DNA from: Trifolium pratense
Taxonomy: Eukaryota; Streptophyta; Magnoliopsida; Fabales; Fabaceae
Assembly: GCF_020283565.1 (NCBI RefSeq)
Contig: NC_060061.1
Span: 39,903,362-39,967,361 of the forward strand
Direction of reading: 5' to 3'
Length of the DNA: 64,000 bases
A program made the position numbers and the translations under genes. The notes beneath the pieces are model-generated. The model ran no database searches. It was not told the DNA's origin and worked only from the letters and a program-made list of their open reading frames with translations. Position 1 is the first letter of the stretch, and each line of letters begins with the position of its first letter. This document shows, piece by piece, positions 11,601 through 22,321 of the stretch.

Positions 11601-12594
11601 ATTCTTGGGATACTCAACAAATAGCAGAGCCTACAGAGTATATAACTACATAACCAAAACCATGATGGAATCTATAAATGTAGTAATAGATGGTATTTCA
11701 AGTGAAGTTGTGAAAGATGATACAGAAGATGCTACAGCATCTATCCAAGGTAGTATAGATTCTGAAACTATTGAGGAATTCAAGAATGATACAGAGATTA
11801 CTACACTTGAACCAATCTTTGTTACTTCAAAGAAAGGGTCATCCATTCGTACTCAAAAGAATCATCCTACAGATCTGATTATTGGTAATCCTAATCATGG
11901 AATTACTACTAGAAGGACACTTGACTTAGTTCCTAATGCTTGTTTTGTTTCTAAGTTTGAACCCAGAAATGTGATGGAAGCCCTCACTGATGAGTTTTGG
12001 ATAAATGCTATGCAAGAAGAGCTAAATCAGTTCAAGAAGAATGAAGTTTGGGACTTAGTTCCTAGACCAGAAAATACTAATGTGATTAGTACCAAGTGGG
12101 TCTACAAGAACAAGTCTATGCTAGAGGGTTATTGTAATGCTGATTGGGCAGGTTGTGCAGATGATAGAAAAGGCACCTCAAGAGCTTGTTTCTTTTTAGG
12201 CAACAATCTTATATCCTGGTTCAGCAAGAAACAAAAGTGTGTATCTTTATCTACAGCTGAAGCAGAGTACATAGCTGCTGGTAGTAGTTGTTCCCAACTA
12301 TTATGGATGAAACAAATGTTGTTGGAGTACAATGTGGTACAAGATGCTATGGCATTGTACTGTGATAACCTTAGTGCAATCAATATTTCAAAGAATCCTA
12401 TCCAACATAGTAGGACGAAGCATATTGATATTAGGCACCATTTTATCAGAGATCTTGTTGAAGAAGGTATTATAACTCTTGAGCATATAGCCACTGAAGA
12501 ACAACTGGCTGATATTTTTACCAAGGCTCTAGATGCGGTCCAATTTGAAAAATTGCGAGGCAAACTTGGGATTTGCCTATCTGAAGAGTTATAG
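8608..12594 (+). CDS. Copia gag-pol polyprotein, 1328 aa, lacking reverse transcriptase
   Basis: A single open frame. Residues 1-250 are copia gag (UBN2/DUF4219-like). CCHC zinc knuckle 1 is C307/C310/H315/C320. A coiled-coil stretch (about 380-470) follows, then CCHC knuckle 2 at C539/C542/H547/C552. The aspartic protease has D617-S-G-C. The GAG-pre-integrase zinc site is H745/H750/C779/C782. The integrase triad is D810, D873 and E909 (35 residues between the last two). RT starts at T1162-K-W-V-Y-K-N-K1169 and then jumps directly to the RNase H entry SMLEGYCNADWAGC. About 300 aa of RT, including the catalytic YVDD block, are gone without breaking the frame. RNase H/3' end runs to residue 1328. 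Intact Sirevirus polyproteins are several hundred residues longer. Confidence 0.93.
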   Translation: MSGNMDKEGGLVSRPPLLVGVSNYDYWKSRMIAFLKSMDSKTWKAVLKGWDPPVVMDKDGKPTLELKAEEDWSKEEDELALGNSKALYALYNGVDKHIFKLIKKCVSAKEAWKILETVHEGTPQVKMSKLQILTTQFENLRMKDEETIQDFHMTILDYDNQFDALGEKIPEEKLVRKLLRSLPKKFDMKVTAMEEAKNISQMKLDELVGSLQTYESVVDGRSEKKNKSIAFSSKNDEEDLEEDEESNESISEAMELLGKQFNKVLKQMDKRPRPNSKNDAPGTMRSIVNQGKPKSDERSSLNKNIQCHECEGYGHIRPECPTYQKRTKKGLTVSWSDDDDSEDDTTSVTAKHISVLTGTITSDTESCDGEVTYEELADSYRELCLKSGEICKVIEKQKVTINQLKEEKFENISKMDELQKKVNYLSSDLDEAKEVIEKLNADIWRLRKFSDMLYKDDDHLDKLHKADGQLEEILEKNVLKPKHIGLSYENVNKHKGYSPDLTYMHPKETHKRKMPQQMLQHHKQHPLSKNKRKHHSWICHYCGRKGHIRPFCYKLFGYPNRHHQPKLVSTTASTQQEWKPKGKNVKTSDDTQLEKKITALIAHTSLRASSREDWYFDSGCSRHMTGIRKFLVDLKSYSTSFVTCGNGTKGEIVGIGELNSNSLPKLSNVLLVKGLTANLISISQLCDQGMKVNFTKSECLVTNDEGEILMRGVRSKDNCYLWVPQEEANVSTCLIMKEDEIKLWHQKLGHLNLRSMKKAIPEEAIKGLPNLKIEEGSICGECQIGKQTKKPHPKLQHLTTTRVLELLHMDLMEPMQTESLGGKRYAYVVVNDFSRYTWINFIGNKSETFDVFKDLCILLQREKNNVVLRIRSDHGKEFENSRFSDFCASEGIIHEFSSLITPQQNGVVERKNRIIQESARVMLHAKKLSHGFWAEAMNTACHIHNGVTLRSGTTSTLYELWKGRKPTVKYFHVFGSKCYILSDREPRTKMDPKSDEGIFLGYSTNSRAYRVYNYITKTMMESINVVIDGISSEVVKDDTEDATASIQGSIDSETIEEFKNDTEITTLEPIFVTSKKGSSIRTQKNHPTDLIIGNPNHGITTRRTLDLVPNACFVSKFEPRNVMEALTDEFWINAMQEELNQFKKNEVWDLVPRPENTNVISTKWVYKNKSMLEGYCNADWAGCADDRKGTSRACFFLGNNLISWFSKKQKCVSLSTAEAEYIAAGSSCSQLLWMKQMLLEYNVVQDAMALYCDNLSAINISKNPIQHSRTKHIDIRHHFIRDLVEEGIITLEHIATEEQLADIFTKALDAVQFEKLRGKLGICLSEEL

Positions 12595-12642
12595 CAATTA
12601 TTGCAAGTGTGGCGTGCAGTTTCCTTTTCAATTTATTTAGTA

Positions 12643-13549
12643 ATGCACGCCATTATGGGTAATGTTGAAACATCTGAAGATTTGGTAACAATTTTGTGTC
12701 TGTTGATGATAAAGATGTTTCTTGTGGAGAGAAAGTGTTTGTTAGTAGAAGTTATGTGGTGTTCTTCCCTATTGTATTTAACAAATTCTAAGGAAGGAGC
12801 TGGAAAAGAAGAAGATGTTACTACTGGTGAAGATATTGACTTTATGTTGGAACATGTAAAGAAGAGTGTTCCTGAGAAAGATGTTGCACATGATGCTACA
12901 ACATCTGCAGCACGGGAAAATTTGGATAACATTGTTATACCCGAGTCTCCAGATAATGTTATTGTTTCTAACAAAGAAAAGGGTTCTGAAGCAACTACTA
13001 CTGATAATGTTTTTGTTCATGATATCTATGTGATCCCTTATGTTGATGATAGTGGTAAAACTATGTTTGTTCCTTTGAATGTTGATGAATCTGCTGAGAA
13101 AGATTCAAATGTTATTTATGTGGACAATCTCAACCTTACTGAGAGGACTCCTGCTTCTAGTACTAGGAGGTTAAGGAGCAATGCTGGTAAAGGTGTAGCT
13201 GTTTCTAATGTTCCTGTCAAGACTGCCAAGGAAAAACTATGGTCTTAAAAGACAGTGGAGTAAGATTACTGGGCCCTCTGAGCCAAAGAAGAAGCTTTTG
13301 AGGAGGAAGACTATTTCCTCTAGTGATTCAGAGTTTGAGGAAGACCAACATGCTACTGCATCGCCTGCAGCATCCTCAAAGAAGTCTGTGAAGAAAAAGA
13401 GGATCCCTCAAGATGTATCCCCTGTACCCATTGACAACATTTCCTTTCATCGTTTTGAAAATGTTGACAGGTGGAAATTTGTGATAAAAAGAAGGCTTGT
13501 TGTGGAAAGGAATTTAAGTGAAGTTTTTTTTACAATGCCAAAAGCTTGA
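12643..13549 (+). pseudogene. Env-like ORF of the Sirevirus, frameshifted
   Basis: Two overlapping frames, 12643-13248 and 13208-13549, together resemble the envelope-like / plant-mobile-domain-like protein that Sireviruses carry after pol. The first part is acidic and ends with ASSTRRLRSNAGKG. The second has a Lys/Ser-rich linker and a DRWKFVIKRRLVVERNLSE segment typical of these proteins. A +1-type shift around 13208-13248 breaks the reading, and the second frame stops at 13549. No signal peptide is clear. The role of such ORFs in plants is unproven. Confidence 0.6.
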
Positions 13550-14738
13550 TTAATGCAGCTGGATTGATGAAAACTGCAACTGGGCTCCAACTACTCATTC
13601 CAATACTGTGGCTACAGGTTTGGCTAGGTTTATATATGTTGTAGGGACCAGATCACCTTTTGCCTTTGGTTCTTATATTCTAGATGAAACTGTTCTGCAT
13701 GACTGTTTGAGGGTACACATGCTGCAGACTGTGCTGCATCATCTGTCAATCAGTCAACTGATGTTTTGCCTAGGAAGCAAATGATTGTTGACCTCAAGGT
13801 GTTTTCCAATGTCAATCCTGGTGTTCTTGATGATAATGCAGGTGGTGATACTAAGGTAGAGGAGGAGGACTCTGACGCAAGTCCTTCTATGTGCCCTGCT
13901 TATGCTTTATTTGCATGTCCTTTTGGATTTTAATTTTGTGGGCTACGCCCTGATGCTCTCTGGGTTGTAACATGTACAATCCATGTCTTTTGGCTCTGAT
14001 ACTCCAGGTTCTCTTTGCCATAATGGTCTGTAATATGCACTTTATGATCTCTTATGCTCTGATACTCTCTGCACTCTATGTTTCTCTATGATCTGATAAC
14101 TCTGTGGAAGTTCTGCTCCTACTGTGTGGTACTGACTTTATTTGTCAGAATTTATGGCTAAAAAGGGGGAGTAAAAGTGTTTGTGTGCATGATGTGATGA
14201 AAAATGCTATAGCATCTAGTATAACATCTTTTATGTGATATGCATGTTTTGAGGGCGAGTATAGCATGTTTTATGTGATATGCATGTTTTGAGGGGGAGT
14301 GAAGATTATGCATATATTGAGGGGGAGTAGGTAGAATTTATTTTTCTACTACTTTTAATATGCATGCTTATATAGGAATTTATTTTTCCTATTTTCTGTG
14401 GCGTTGCTTAAATTTTAAGGAGTTTTATTTCTCCGATCTTGAATCCACTATGTGAGAGTTTATTTCTCTCTATCTGTACTTTGAGGCTAAGATGTGTTAT
14501 GTTCCGCTGTTGCATGCCTCTGATGCTTACATGCTAGCTACCTTTTCATCTGATGAAATTTTACTTTCTTTCCTAGTTGTGTGCTCATGTTGACTTGAAG
14601 GAAAGTTTAAATAGCCTAGCATTGTTCTACTTTCTTTCCTAGTTGTGTGTTTATGTTGACTCGAAGGAAAGTCTAGACAGTATCTCTCCATGCACTGGGC
14701 CAAAGTTGTTTTAGCCAAAATTTGCCAAAGGGGGAGAT
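13550..14738 (+). other. Sirevirus 3' region with multiple polypurine tracts
   Basis: There is no intact ORF. GGGGGAG-type purine runs occur near 14163, 14293, 14320 and immediately before the 3' LTR (AAAGGGGGAGA, 14727-14738). The last is the functional PPT position. Multiple PPTs are a known Sirevirus trait. Confidence 0.75.
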
Positions 14739-15724
14739 TGTTGGGTTTTGTGTTTGGCTACATTTTGTAAAATCCAACTTTGCCAGATGCTGGACAAAGA
14801 TGCTGCAGCATCCTCGTACAGCATCCTGATGCTCTGTTTTAAGTGCAGAATTTTTTCTGTCAATCTCGTTCAAGATTTGCTTCAAATATTAATTCCAGCA
14901 CGTGTGTATATGCAAGACGAGACTTACTGCACAAGAATTGTCCAAGTCGGCCTAAGGAAAGTTATTAAAAACAAAAATATAATTATATTATATTTTTGTT
15001 CGTTTTTTTTGTTTGGTACAACACAAAACATATTTTCAATTTTAATCTAGGTTTGGCCGCAGCTGCTGCAAGGGTTTTTGTCTGCAAACCTAACTTGGAC
15101 ATCAAGACATTGAAGACTATAAATATGTGAAGCCTCAAGCTATTTTTTTTATGTATTTTCTAAACCGTGTATTACTAAAGCGTGAGTTTTTTTTTAAGGT
15201 TTAGTGTGTTCTTTTTGTCAGCCTTTCTTGTGTCAATTTGATGCAAGTTTAGGACTGTGTTTTGGTTGTTAATTGTAAGCTGCTCCTAAGCTTTGAAGCA
15301 CGGAGTTAGCGTGTGTGATTCACTCATAAGCTTTTAAGCAAGAGTGTGGTCTAGTTTTTAGGAGAGTGTCTCCATCCTGATTATTATTATTGACAGCAAC
15401 ATGGTATGTGTTGTTAGAGGGAATTTGGGACGGGGTCTCATTATCTAAGAGGTTCTTAGGTAGGATTGCACGGGTAGTGTCTAGGTGATAAGTCAAGTAC
15501 CGGGTGTTGGTCGAGGGCTTTGAACTAGAGCTATTATAGTGGATTCATTCCTGGATTGGTATCCCCCAGAGTAGGTGACGTTGCACTGAACTGGGTTAAC
15601 AATTATCTGCGTTATTTATTGTTCTGCAATTTATTTATTTATTTACTGTGTTCTGCGACTGTCTTGCTGCAACATATGCTATAGCATCCTGTGCAGCATT
15701 GTGTTCACTGCGTGCCAGATTTCA
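14739..15724 (+). repeat. 3' LTR of the Sirevirus element
   Basis: 986 bp. It matches the 5' LTR apart from one extra T in a T-run at about 15187-15195. It ends 46 bp past the stop codon of the neighbouring minus-strand CYP79 gene, to which it is convergent. Confidence 0.95.
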
Positions 15725-15774
15725 TATGTGATACTAAATAAATGAAACAAAGCTAGCACATTAGCTTCTTATTT

Positions 15775-17640
15775 TCATTTACTTGAAAACTTATTAAACA
15801 ATTCCACTGCTAATCGTGGCTTTGCTACAACCGTCAATGGCGCATCAAGAAACAGAACACTATTGGAGTCGACGCAATTAATTCTTGATATATCAGAAGG
15901 CGCACTCCAAGTGAATCCATGGAGTAACCTAGCTAATAGCAATATAGTCATTGTGGAGCCAAGCATGACACCTGGACAACCGCGCCTTCCGGTACTAAAG
16001 GATATGAACTTTAAATCTGGCTCTCTCAATGATATATCAGACCCGTCGTTCTTGAGATGACGTTCTGGTTTGAATTTGTATGGTTCGCTCCAAACTTTTG
16101 GGTTTCTCCCAAGACCACTTCTTCCAAGCAATACATGGCTACCCTTTGGTATCAAGTAATTTCCAACCATTGTATCATTCATCGCGACATGGGGAGGAAT
16201 AAAATCTGTAATGGGATGAAGGCGGAAAGCTTCTCTTGCGCAAGCCTTCAAGAAGTTGAGTTTAGGAATATCTGATTCTTGGACCAATCTATCTTTTCCA
16301 ACTATATTGTCCAATTCTTCAGTGGCTTTTTGAAATAGTTCGGGTTGATTTAACATTTCGGCCAATGTCCATTCAACCGCGTTTGATGGATTGTCTACCA
16401 TTGCCATCATCAATTCCTGCATAGAAGTTTAATGCGCACATAATATAAGTTTAATTTAAATCTACTAAATAGTCACAAATATTTAAATGGTGAAATTATT
16501 TAAATAATTCATTTTTTGACAAGTTAATCACCTATAACTTTTTTTTTAACATGGTTGATGTTGCATTCCATTAATCTTAAATTTTATTCTTATAATTTGG
16601 CTAGGAAATGATCTTTTTTACTAATGTACTATAAAAAGGTGTTGTTACGTAATAGAAGAAAGATAAAAGCAAGGGAGCAAATTTTGTCTTACAATAACTT
16701 GTGCCTTGATTTCCTTTTTTGTCAATAATAGCTTATTATTGTCATCTTTGAGGGAGATCAAAACATCTAGCAAGTCCTCTTCAACATTCTTTGCTCCATC
16801 ATTCCATTGGTTAATTCTCTCTTCAATGATGGAATCATGATACTTGTTCATTATCCTCATTGCATTTTTTATCTTCCCCTTATGGCCATCTAAGTCAAGT
16901 AACCTCAACCATGGGATATAATCAGATGTAGAGAAAGCAAAAACATAGTTAAGCAATATGAAAACAGCATCAACATGTTCAACTTCCTCAACACCAGGCC
17001 CTCCATCCTTCATACCTTTTCCAAAGTACCTTCTATTAAAAAAAAAATTCCTATACACATTGCCACAATAATGTTGAGTAGCAATCCTAACATTCACAAG
17101 GCCACCGTTTTTGCATTTGTTGTACACGTAAAACATAAGATTATCTGCTTCTTCGTTTCTTTTGTCTTGAAGCCATTGATGTCTGCGTGGAGAGAACAAA
17201 TCTTTAGCTATAATTTTCTTCATCTTTTTCCATTGTTCGCCATATGGTGAAAGAATTGAGGTCATGTAGCCATTTGAAATAATATCACTGGCTACACTTA
17301 TCGGTCTTGATGCAAAATCAGCATCATGTTTTCTCAAGAATTCACGGGCAATGGCGGGACAAGTAACAGGAATAACATTGACGTTTCCTAGGCGGATACA
17401 TGCTATTTCGGTGTTAAACTCTTCCATAATTTTATGTATCCACCTAGTTGTAGGTTTGTTTGCGAGCATTTCAGGAAGATTACCAACTATAGGCCATGGT
17501 TTGGGACCTGGTGGAAGTTTAGGTTTGTTAGGGTTCTTGTATCTTATGGTTTTGATTACCATTGAACCAAAAAATATAACAAGGAAAAGAGGCCATAAGG
17601 ACTGAGGGAGTAACCAAAGAAAACAAGTAGTGTAACTCAT
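15775..17640 (-). CDS. CYP79 cytochrome P450 (CYP79D-like amino-acid N-monooxygenase), intact
   Basis: Exon 1 is 17640-16693 (316 codons) with donor GTAAGA. The 276-bp phase-0 intron lies at the position expected for CYP79 (after KAQVI). Exon 2 is 16416-15775 (acceptor GCAG). The protein is 529 aa, normal for CYP79. Visible features: N-terminal membrane anchor (about residues 5-26), PPGPKPWP hinge (43-50), the CYP79-specific DNPSNAVEW in the I helix (D324), EAFR (E378), PERH, and heme loop FSTGRRGC with Cys463. CYP79s convert an amino acid to its aldoxime at the ER, the first step to cyanogenic glucosides and related nitrogen compounds. The closest resemblance known to me is legume CYP79D (Val/Ile substrates). 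The substrate here is inferred and Phe or another amino acid is possible. Confidence 0.9.
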
Positions 17641-17737
17641 AGTTTAGTTGGATTTTAAAACAAAAACAATAAGCAAGGTTCAAAAGAATAATATCTTTTA
17701 AGTGGTTGCGATTGGTCACTTAACAAGTTCGGGGTCC

Positions 17738-17746
17738 TATTTATAA
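17738..17746 (-). promoter_or_regulatory. TATA box of the minus-strand CYP79
   Basis: The minus strand reads TTATAAATA, about 100 bp before the ATG. The sequence around and after it (TTATAAATAGG, then GTGACCAA) is shared with the plus-strand CYP79 at 40478 and in part with the pseudogene near 26717, which supports a conserved core promoter. Confidence 0.7.
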
Positions 17747-18147
17747 TAAATAATAAACCTCCTATTTACTTACTCAAGTTTCAATTCCTATTTTTTTATT
17801 TTTTTATAATAAATTTCTATTTAGTTTTTTAAAATATAAGAAAATAATAGATACAATGTATGAACATTAATACCTTTTAACATAATTGTCAATTTGTTCA
17901 TTAGTTCTTTTTGTTTTTTTTTGGTAAGCAAAGAAAATATTATAAGGGAGTAGTCCATTAGTTCTTATTGTTATACACTGAGAAAAATATTAAGAATTAC
18001 TTTCAAAATTTTAGCAATTATTCATTAATTTTTTATATTTTAAAAAATAAGTAAAAACCGATAGTCAACATATTTAGCACACTTTACTCATTTATTGCAA
18101 AAATCACAAGCAAGCGACGTGTGTACCAAATGTTCCATTTATCTTAA
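17747..18147. other. AT-rich upstream region of CYP79
   Basis: No gene or clear repeat is seen beyond homopolymer-rich DNA. Distal promoter elements of the CYP79 gene could lie here, but none is recognisable. Confidence 0.4.
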
Positions 18148-18556
18148 GGGAGCTTCTACGGTACATCAGAAAAATTTTAATGTACCGGTACATTAGATCA
18201 ATTAATTAATATATTATTGATTATTTTTATAAATCAAAAAACTATTTTTCGATTATTATTTTTGAGAGGTGATGATTTCATAAGAAAAAACACAAGTTCA
18301 ATGTTTTGTACGCATTATACTAACTTTTTTACATTTTTTCATTAAAAAATCCAATAATGACTATTATTAGTGATAAAAAAATTTTAAAAAAATATAATTT
18401 TATTTTTTAACAATTTTGATAAATAGCATTCAGTTATTATAATATTTTAAATGATAGAAAAATCATTTCTTTTAAAAAATATATTCATTTACATAATAAT
18501 TTAATGATCTGATGAACCGGTACAATGAAATTTTTCTGATCTACCATAAAATTTTC
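18148..18556. mobile_element. Mutator-like MITE, 409 bp
   Basis: Imperfect inverted ends: both carry a CTACGGTACATCAGAAAAAT-like motif and, next to it, ACCGGTACA. A 10-bp duplication TTTATCTTAA flanks it (18138-18147 and 18557-18566), which fits Mutator-like elements. The interior is AT-rich and non-coding. Confidence 0.7.
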
Positions 18557-18713
18557 TTTATCTTAAAGGCTCCATGTATATGGGACCAAAGCGGTAAATA
18601 TGATCTGTTATTGTATGTTGTTGATTTCATATTGCTCTCATGTAATATGTCAACAAATGAAATTTTTTTTGGTTACATAAGAGAAAAAAGAAAAAGAAAA
18701 AGCCAACAAGGGA

Positions 18714-18975
18714 TTACTCCCTAATAAACTCTACACCCCAAGCATCTTCCCAGAGTGGCTTAACCAGATCTCTAGGAGGAGTAGGAACATTCACCAATGG
18801 CGAGCCAGAGTTAGCACCTAGTTTAGCCAACACATCAGCACACGCATTTCCCTCACGAAGAGTATGAGTAAGAATCACCTCCCAATCATTAGCTAGCAGC
18901 TTTCGAATACAACAAATCTCATTCGCTAAACGATGATGTGCTGTAACCCCTTCCTTAATTAAATTAACAGAGATA
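18714..18975 (-). pseudogene. LINE RNase H C-terminal fragment
   Basis: There is an open minus-strand frame without ATG. It reads through a typical non-LTR retrotransposon RNase H tail: WEVILTHTLREGNACADVLA, then KPLWEDAWGVEFIRE and a stop at 18716-18714. It is truncated upstream near 18975 and looks like a 5'-truncated LINE copy. Confidence 0.8.
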
Positions 18976-19785
18976 AATAGTCGACAAATATAATATGTTG
19001 TTCTTGTATTTTATAGTTCTTATTTTCTTGCAAAATATATTTTATACCAAGCATTTAAGCTGTATATTATGTTTTACTATTTCCTTCATTCTCATAGCAT
19101 AATGTATCATTTAAGGTATTTTAAGTCATGTACGTAGTTTAATTTTTTTTTCTTTTTATGATCATCTATATTTAAGGCGACCTTTAAGCCGGCCGGCCCT
19201 AGTTTTCTCTCTTGAGAAAAAATTCTTCCTTTTTTTAAGTACTATTTTTCCTTTGTTCATCGGAGATGGGTGAATTTATGTCATTTTTGGCCTAGAATCA
19301 CCCTTATACTTCTATTTTTTTTTTCTTTCTTCTTTTGATATAAATAAGTGATCTTCACATTGATAAAATTTTTCTTTTTGTGTTTTTCCGTGATTTTATA
19401 ATCTTAATTTGGCACTGCATGTGTTGTTGATCGTCTTGCACGGCGCATCTCACATCTAGTTAACGTGTTTTTGAAAGGATTGTATAAGTATTACTTCATA
19501 GCGTCTAATATGGACTTATTTAAGAATGGAGTTTAGTTTTTTGAGTAAATTATAGTAATTAAAGTATTATATTTTTTTTGTCAAGTAATCTAGTGACTAA
19601 AAATTCACGGTGATTGTGTTTATCACATTTTGATGGGTCTTCGTGTATGATGGACTTTCTGTCGATTCGGAACAAAATTAAAAAAAAAATTACAAGAACC
19701 AAAATAAAAAATCTTTATATTTGCATGTGCCATTTTCATATTTAAACTAAAATAAATATTCACATTACTAAAAAAAATTACAAAT
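18976..19785. other. AT-rich stretch, no gene recognised
   Basis: Long T- and A-runs and no open frame of interest. Nothing further is supported. Confidence 0.5.
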
Positions 19786-21640
19786 CATGTGAATTACATA
19801 AAGAATGAGAAAGAGGAAAAATATAAGATGTTACTAAAATTGGCACGTTTGATCAAAAAGACGAAATTGACACTTTTTTGTAGTTAATACAATAGTATAT
19901 GTGGGGTAAAATCATAAATTTGAAATTTTTTGAAATTTAAATCTGAACATAAAAAATAATTAAAATGTTTTAAACAAAAAAAAAAGAATAAAACGTTATA
20001 TGAAATTAAATTAATAGAATACGTGTGTAATTTTGTGGATATGTGGTGTTAAATCAAATTGAAAGAAATCGATGGCTTTACAAATTGTGGTCACAATAAG
20101 TCCTTTGAAATTTTTGTTTAACTTATGATAAAAAAATTGTGGTCACAAGTTCTTTGAAATATTTGTTAAACCCCACTATGATACGTACTGTCGAATAATA
20201 AGAATGAGAAAGGGGGAAAAATTGGTTTATTCCTTTTTTTTTACTTGGGATCAAATGCTATTTGTATGCCTGAACATGTTATTTGATAGCATGTTTATTG
20301 ACTTGGTAGGTATGTTTGGAATAAATCTGAAAACTGAAGGTTTATTCCTTTATTAAATAGCATACAAACATACCTGGGAATAAATCTGAACATACAAATA
20401 ACATGTTTATTGACTTGTTAAACCCCACTATGATATGTTTATTGACTTGGGATCAAATGCTATTTGTAGGTGTACATGGATAAATTCGGTTGATCCGGTC
20501 AAATCCACTCAATCCAACCCAAAAAAGTGGGTCGGGTCAGGCTAATGGGTGGATACGGATTTCAAAAATGGAAAACCCATAAAGAAAATCGGGTTGTGGG
20601 TAAAACCGGACCCAACCCGAAAAATCCACTGACCCACTAGTGTTATGTATTTTGAAATAATTTTTATGAAAATACTAAAGATTTTGTCATCTGATTATTA
20701 AATATTTTTATATTGAAAATAAGTTATACTATTTTTTATGAAAATAAAAAGATTGAAAATTTTTTATAAACAAATATGATAATTAATCGCACTATTCATC
20801 GTTTAGTCATTTGATATTAAAAAAAGTAAAAAAAAAAAACCATTTGTATAACACACTATCCAATCCGTAAATTTGTGAATTTACACATAAAATGAGTGAT
20901 TATTTTTATAGTGAAAAAAAAGTTACACTATTTTTTAAGAAAATAGAATGGTTAAGTTATTTTTATTAAAAAATATAATATTCGACATTTAGATATTCAA
21001 TATAAAAAAATAGAAAAATAATCTGGGTAATCCACTACCAAACCCAATCCAACCCGGAATTTAGTGGATTTACCCAACCCTGCCCAATATTATAACGTGT
21101 GGTTATTTTACTATACCCAAATCGGAGTACCCTATGTAGTTCGGGTTTTGGTTTTTTCCAAATCCAACCCAATCCGACCCACGTACACCCCTAGCTATTT
21201 GTATGCCTTAACATGTGTTTTTTTTTCTTCTACCACGTGGCACCATGCTATTGTATTGAATTTGATTCCAAACATACCTACCTCGTTTTCTATCATGCGA
21301 ATCATCGAACAGTCGGCAACGATGATGGTTTGTTTTGGACTTTTGTAGTGAGGGTGTGGTGGGATTAAAGTGTTTCCAAACCACAAAGGCACAAACCTTG
21401 CATTTGAGATATTTCTACACAACTAGGAGTCTAGGAGAACTACTTTCCAATTTATTTGGAACCTTATTTAATTTTCTCTATTTTTTTCTTTTTCATTTTT
21501 ACCTCTCCGCTACTTAAGTAACGAACGTTATAAAAATAGGAAGTTTATGAAAAATATCCTCCGTTACTTAAATAGCGGACGTTATAAATGTAGAGCAATG
21601 TTTTAAATTGCAATCCGCATCCGCAATTGCAGCCACAATA
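19786..21640. repeat. Segmental duplication, copy A
   Basis: Sequence from about 19790-20215 and about 20430-21610 recurs at 22325-22750 and 23405-23880 (copy B) in the same order with only scattered differences. Copy A has an extra 20.2-20.4-kb segment, the hAT element at 20467-21193, and lacks about 22 bp present in B between GAATTT repeats. The shared part near 21290-21420 also resembles blocks at 36310-36420 and 38410-38530. Confidence 0.8.
20467..21193. mobile_element. Non-autonomous hAT element, 727 bp
   Basis: The ends are TAGGTGTACATGG and, reversed, TAGGGGTGTACGTGG. The 8-bp duplication GCTATTTG (20459-20466 and 21194-21201) is the hAT target-site size. The sub-terminal GGGTCGGGT / AACCCGACCC-like motifs are typical of this MITE type. 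The unoccupied site survives in duplication copy B at 23436-23443 (GCTATTTG followed directly by TATGCC). Confidence 0.85.
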
Positions 21641-22058
21641 TTGCTGATGCGGTAGCCTCCGCAACTGCATCGCACTGCAATTGCGGTATGATCTTAATTC
21701 ACGTGTACGACCGCATCATAACCGCATCAGACGTTTTCGACAATGTTCGTTCAAATTTTCTCACCAAAAAATAAAATTTATGAACTTCAAATCATAGTTT
21801 GTGTCAAATCTAATGAAAAATCTTAATTTTAATGATCTCTCAACCGTGTATTTTAAGAACATTCAAATTAGTGTTTATGGAATAGACTACGACTATACAA
21901 TGGTGGATAAATAGTGTAGTTTCATTATATATAGCTTGTGAAATTTCAAAATGATTTCACCCGCAACACGCTGCGCACTGCAGTATCAGCAATAAACGCA
22001 TTCGCAACATCCGCGATCACAACCGCATCCGCGACCGTAACCGCAATTTAAAACCTTG
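21596..22058. mobile_element. hAT MITE with GCGG-rich ends, copy 1
   Basis: It starts CAATGTTTTAAATTGC and ends GCAATTTAAAACCTTG. The flanks ATGTAGAG and ATGCAGAG match at 7 of 8 bases, a hAT-size TSD. The sub-terminal zones are dense in CCGCAAC / GCGGT units. Relatives are at 30567-30990 and 59593-60082; a stub of one starts near 23868. Confidence 0.8.
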
Positions 22059-22132
22059 ATGCAGAGTATATTTGAAGGGTGGCCGCAAAGGTTTTTTGTT
22101 CTTTCTTCTTTTGTTTCTTTTTAAATACGTAT

Positions 22133-22315
22133 GTCATTATTGTTGTAATTTGATGAGGAAATTGGTTTTTAATACAAGGCACTTTGGAGAAGGTAGGAAT
22201 GATGGAGTTCCTGGTTTTGAAAAATGGAAAGATGGATCAAAGACTAGTGCTGCTGATATGCAGAGGACATGCTTGATATTCTAATCACTCTCACAGGTGC
22301 CAATAATAAACCATG
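22133..22315 (+). pseudogene. CYP79 exon-1 scrap with internal deletion
   Basis: It matches the intact plus-strand CYP79 around 41180-41540 ([22 protein letters not shown], then [12 protein letters not shown]). Relative to that gene about 177 bp are missing between two TTGA repeats (after GFE), and an AT insertion near 22257 shifts the frame. No exon 2, promoter or 5' part is attached. It lies between a hAT MITE and the start of duplication copy B. Confidence 0.85.
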
Positions 22316-22321
22316 GACGTT

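Larger units (their letters stand above)
7571..15724 (+). mobile_element. Complete Sirevirus-type Ty1/copia LTR retrotransposon, RT-deleted
   Basis: The element is 8154 bp with LTRs at 7571-8555 and 14739-15724 and a perfect TSD TATGT (7566-7570 and 15725-15729). The PBS matches initiator tRNA-Met, several PPT-like GGGGGAG runs precede the 3' LTR, gag is large with zinc knuckles, domain order is PR-INT-RNase H (copia), and a 2.1-kb region after pol carries an env-like ORF. These are Sirevirus (SIRE/Maximus) hallmarks. By eye the LTRs differ only by one T in a T-run (8 versus 9), so insertion was very recent. The RT domain is missing, so movement would need a helper element. Confidence 0.92.

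Noticed and set aside
13021..13080. YVDD motif in the env-like ORF, like an RT active site
   Set aside because: No other RT blocks surround it and it lies after pol; the true RT is deleted. A chance tetrapeptide.
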